Assembly: GCA_031266855.1 (NCBI GenBank)
Contig: JAISAF010000004.1
Location: 1-5,512 of the forward strand
Source of the DNA: Spirochaetales bacterium
Lineage (GTDB): Bacteria; Spirochaetota; Spirochaetia; DTKZ01
DNA: 5,512 bases
Reading direction: 5' to 3'
A model generated the notes under the pieces. It saw only the letters and a program-made list of their open reading frames with translations. It was not told the origin of the DNA and did not search any database. This document shows positions 5,054-5,512 of this stretch, one piece after another (within the stretch, counting starts at the first letter, position 1; every line of letters starts with the position of its first letter). A program made the position numbers and the translations under genes.

Positions 5054-5512
5054 ATGGCAAGTATAAAAAACAGGCGTTATTGGGGAGCGGGATTCCCTGT
5101 GTTTCTTTTTATTCCCGTGTTCCTGATTGCGGGCTGCGATATTTCCGATATTCTTGACAACTCGCCTATGGACTATATCGAGGAAAATCTGGCGGTGAAG
5201 GCTATAGGCTGGGAAGGCCGGAGCGTGAGCAACAGTTCTGTCCCTGTGCAAAGGCCCGACGGGGTTATCGCCATACCGCCGGGGAATTCGGTTATCGCGG
5301 TAAAGCTGCACAACATACGGGGCTTGACCGTTACTCCCGGACTGGAAAACACGGGGTCAATGGGTGTATGGACGGCGGAACAGGAAAACACATCGACAAT
5401 TCTTATCAAAATATCCATACCCTTCACGGCGCACGGCACTATATACAAACCGACCCTTACCATGAAAGGCCCCGGCGGGCAGGAATTTATTCCCTACACC
5501 CTGCCGGAATTG
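5054..5512 (+). CDS. Secreted lipoprotein, N-terminal part (3' end outside the window)
   Basis: The frame is open to the last base and gives 153 residues from the ATG. A Lys/Arg n-region (KNRR, residues 5-8) is followed by a hydrophobic core (about 14-25) and a lipobox IAGC, with Cys28 as the expected lipidated residue. This predicts signal peptidase II processing and membrane anchoring. The mature part starts DISDILDNSPMDYIEEN and continues with beta-rich sequence containing IAIPPGNSVIAVKLHN (near 73-88) and ITVT-like strands. This is similar in feel to repeated-domain surface lipoproteins of treponemes, but I cannot name a family. The start is not certain. GAAGG lies very close to the ATG, and an in-frame GTG at 5045 would add three residues (VKG) without changing the signal peptide. 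A TAA at 5018 closes the frame upstream. Function is unknown, and a cell-surface or periplasmic role is inferred. Confidence 0.85.
   Translation, partial: MASIKNRRYWGAGFPVFLFIPVFLIAGCDISDILDNSPMDYIEENLAVKAIGWEGRSVSNSSVPVQRPDGVIAIPPGNSVIAVKLHNIRGLTVTPGLENTGSMGVWTAEQENTSTILIKISIPFTAHGTIYKPTLTMKGPGGQEFIPYTLPEL

Noticed and set aside
4829..5311. Minus-strand open frame (160 codons) across the palindromes and the lipoprotein start
   Set aside because: It has a low-complexity, His/Arg-rich product and lies opposite a lipoprotein with a clear signal peptide. It crosses several perfect hairpins and has no credible ribosome binding site.

Overview
The window reads like an accessory chromosomal stretch of a spirochaete, most likely a Treponema-type host-associated species. 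This is an inference. It rests on the style of the lipoprotein at the right end, the fermentative acyl-CoA genes and the many structured intergenic repeats. Base composition is close to balanced, and no rRNA, tRNA or taxonomic marker gene is present.

Layout, left to right. (1) Positions 1-1449, + strand: the 3' part of a large acidic protein that enters from the left. It has six tandem 63-bp (21-residue) Glu/Ala/Val repeats, an acidic linker and an unrecognised C-terminal domain. (2) 1488-1573: a structured repeat (copy A, minus orientation). (3) 1628-2142, + strand: a good sigma-70-type promoter, a strong ribosome binding site and a MaoC-like (R)-enoyl-CoA hydratase gene with a GTG start at 1687. 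(4) 2143-2839: an intergenic stretch with a 107-bp imperfect inverted repeat, a decayed minus-strand gene remnant broken by an 11-bp tandem duplication, and an intrinsic terminator for the gene on its right. (5) 2840-4411, minus strand: a complete family I CoA-transferase of the propionate/acetate (Pct/YdiF) type. (6) 4412-5044: a 633-bp palindrome-rich spacer. It holds copy B of the structured repeat, a second composite repeat and two diverged copies of a two-hairpin module. (7) 5054-5512, + strand: the start of a secreted lipoprotein that leaves the window on the right.

The hydratase and the CoA-transferase are convergent and both act on short-chain acyl-CoA thioesters. The transferase would charge or discharge short carboxylates such as acetate, propionate or 2-hydroxy acids, and the hydratase would add water to or remove it from an enoyl-CoA. 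They could serve one fermentation or acid-utilisation route. They are not one operon, however, and the sequence does not show the substrate.

The most notable feature is not a protein. Copies A and B of the structured repeat lie just upstream of these two genes, in inverted orientation. Their stem sequences differ but still pair (GGGCGC/GCGCCC against GGCCGC/GCGGCC). A second repeat family (4674-4751 and 4851-4931) likewise keeps two hairpins while its stem bases change. I see no CRISPR array, integrase, transposase, toxin or defence gene in this window.
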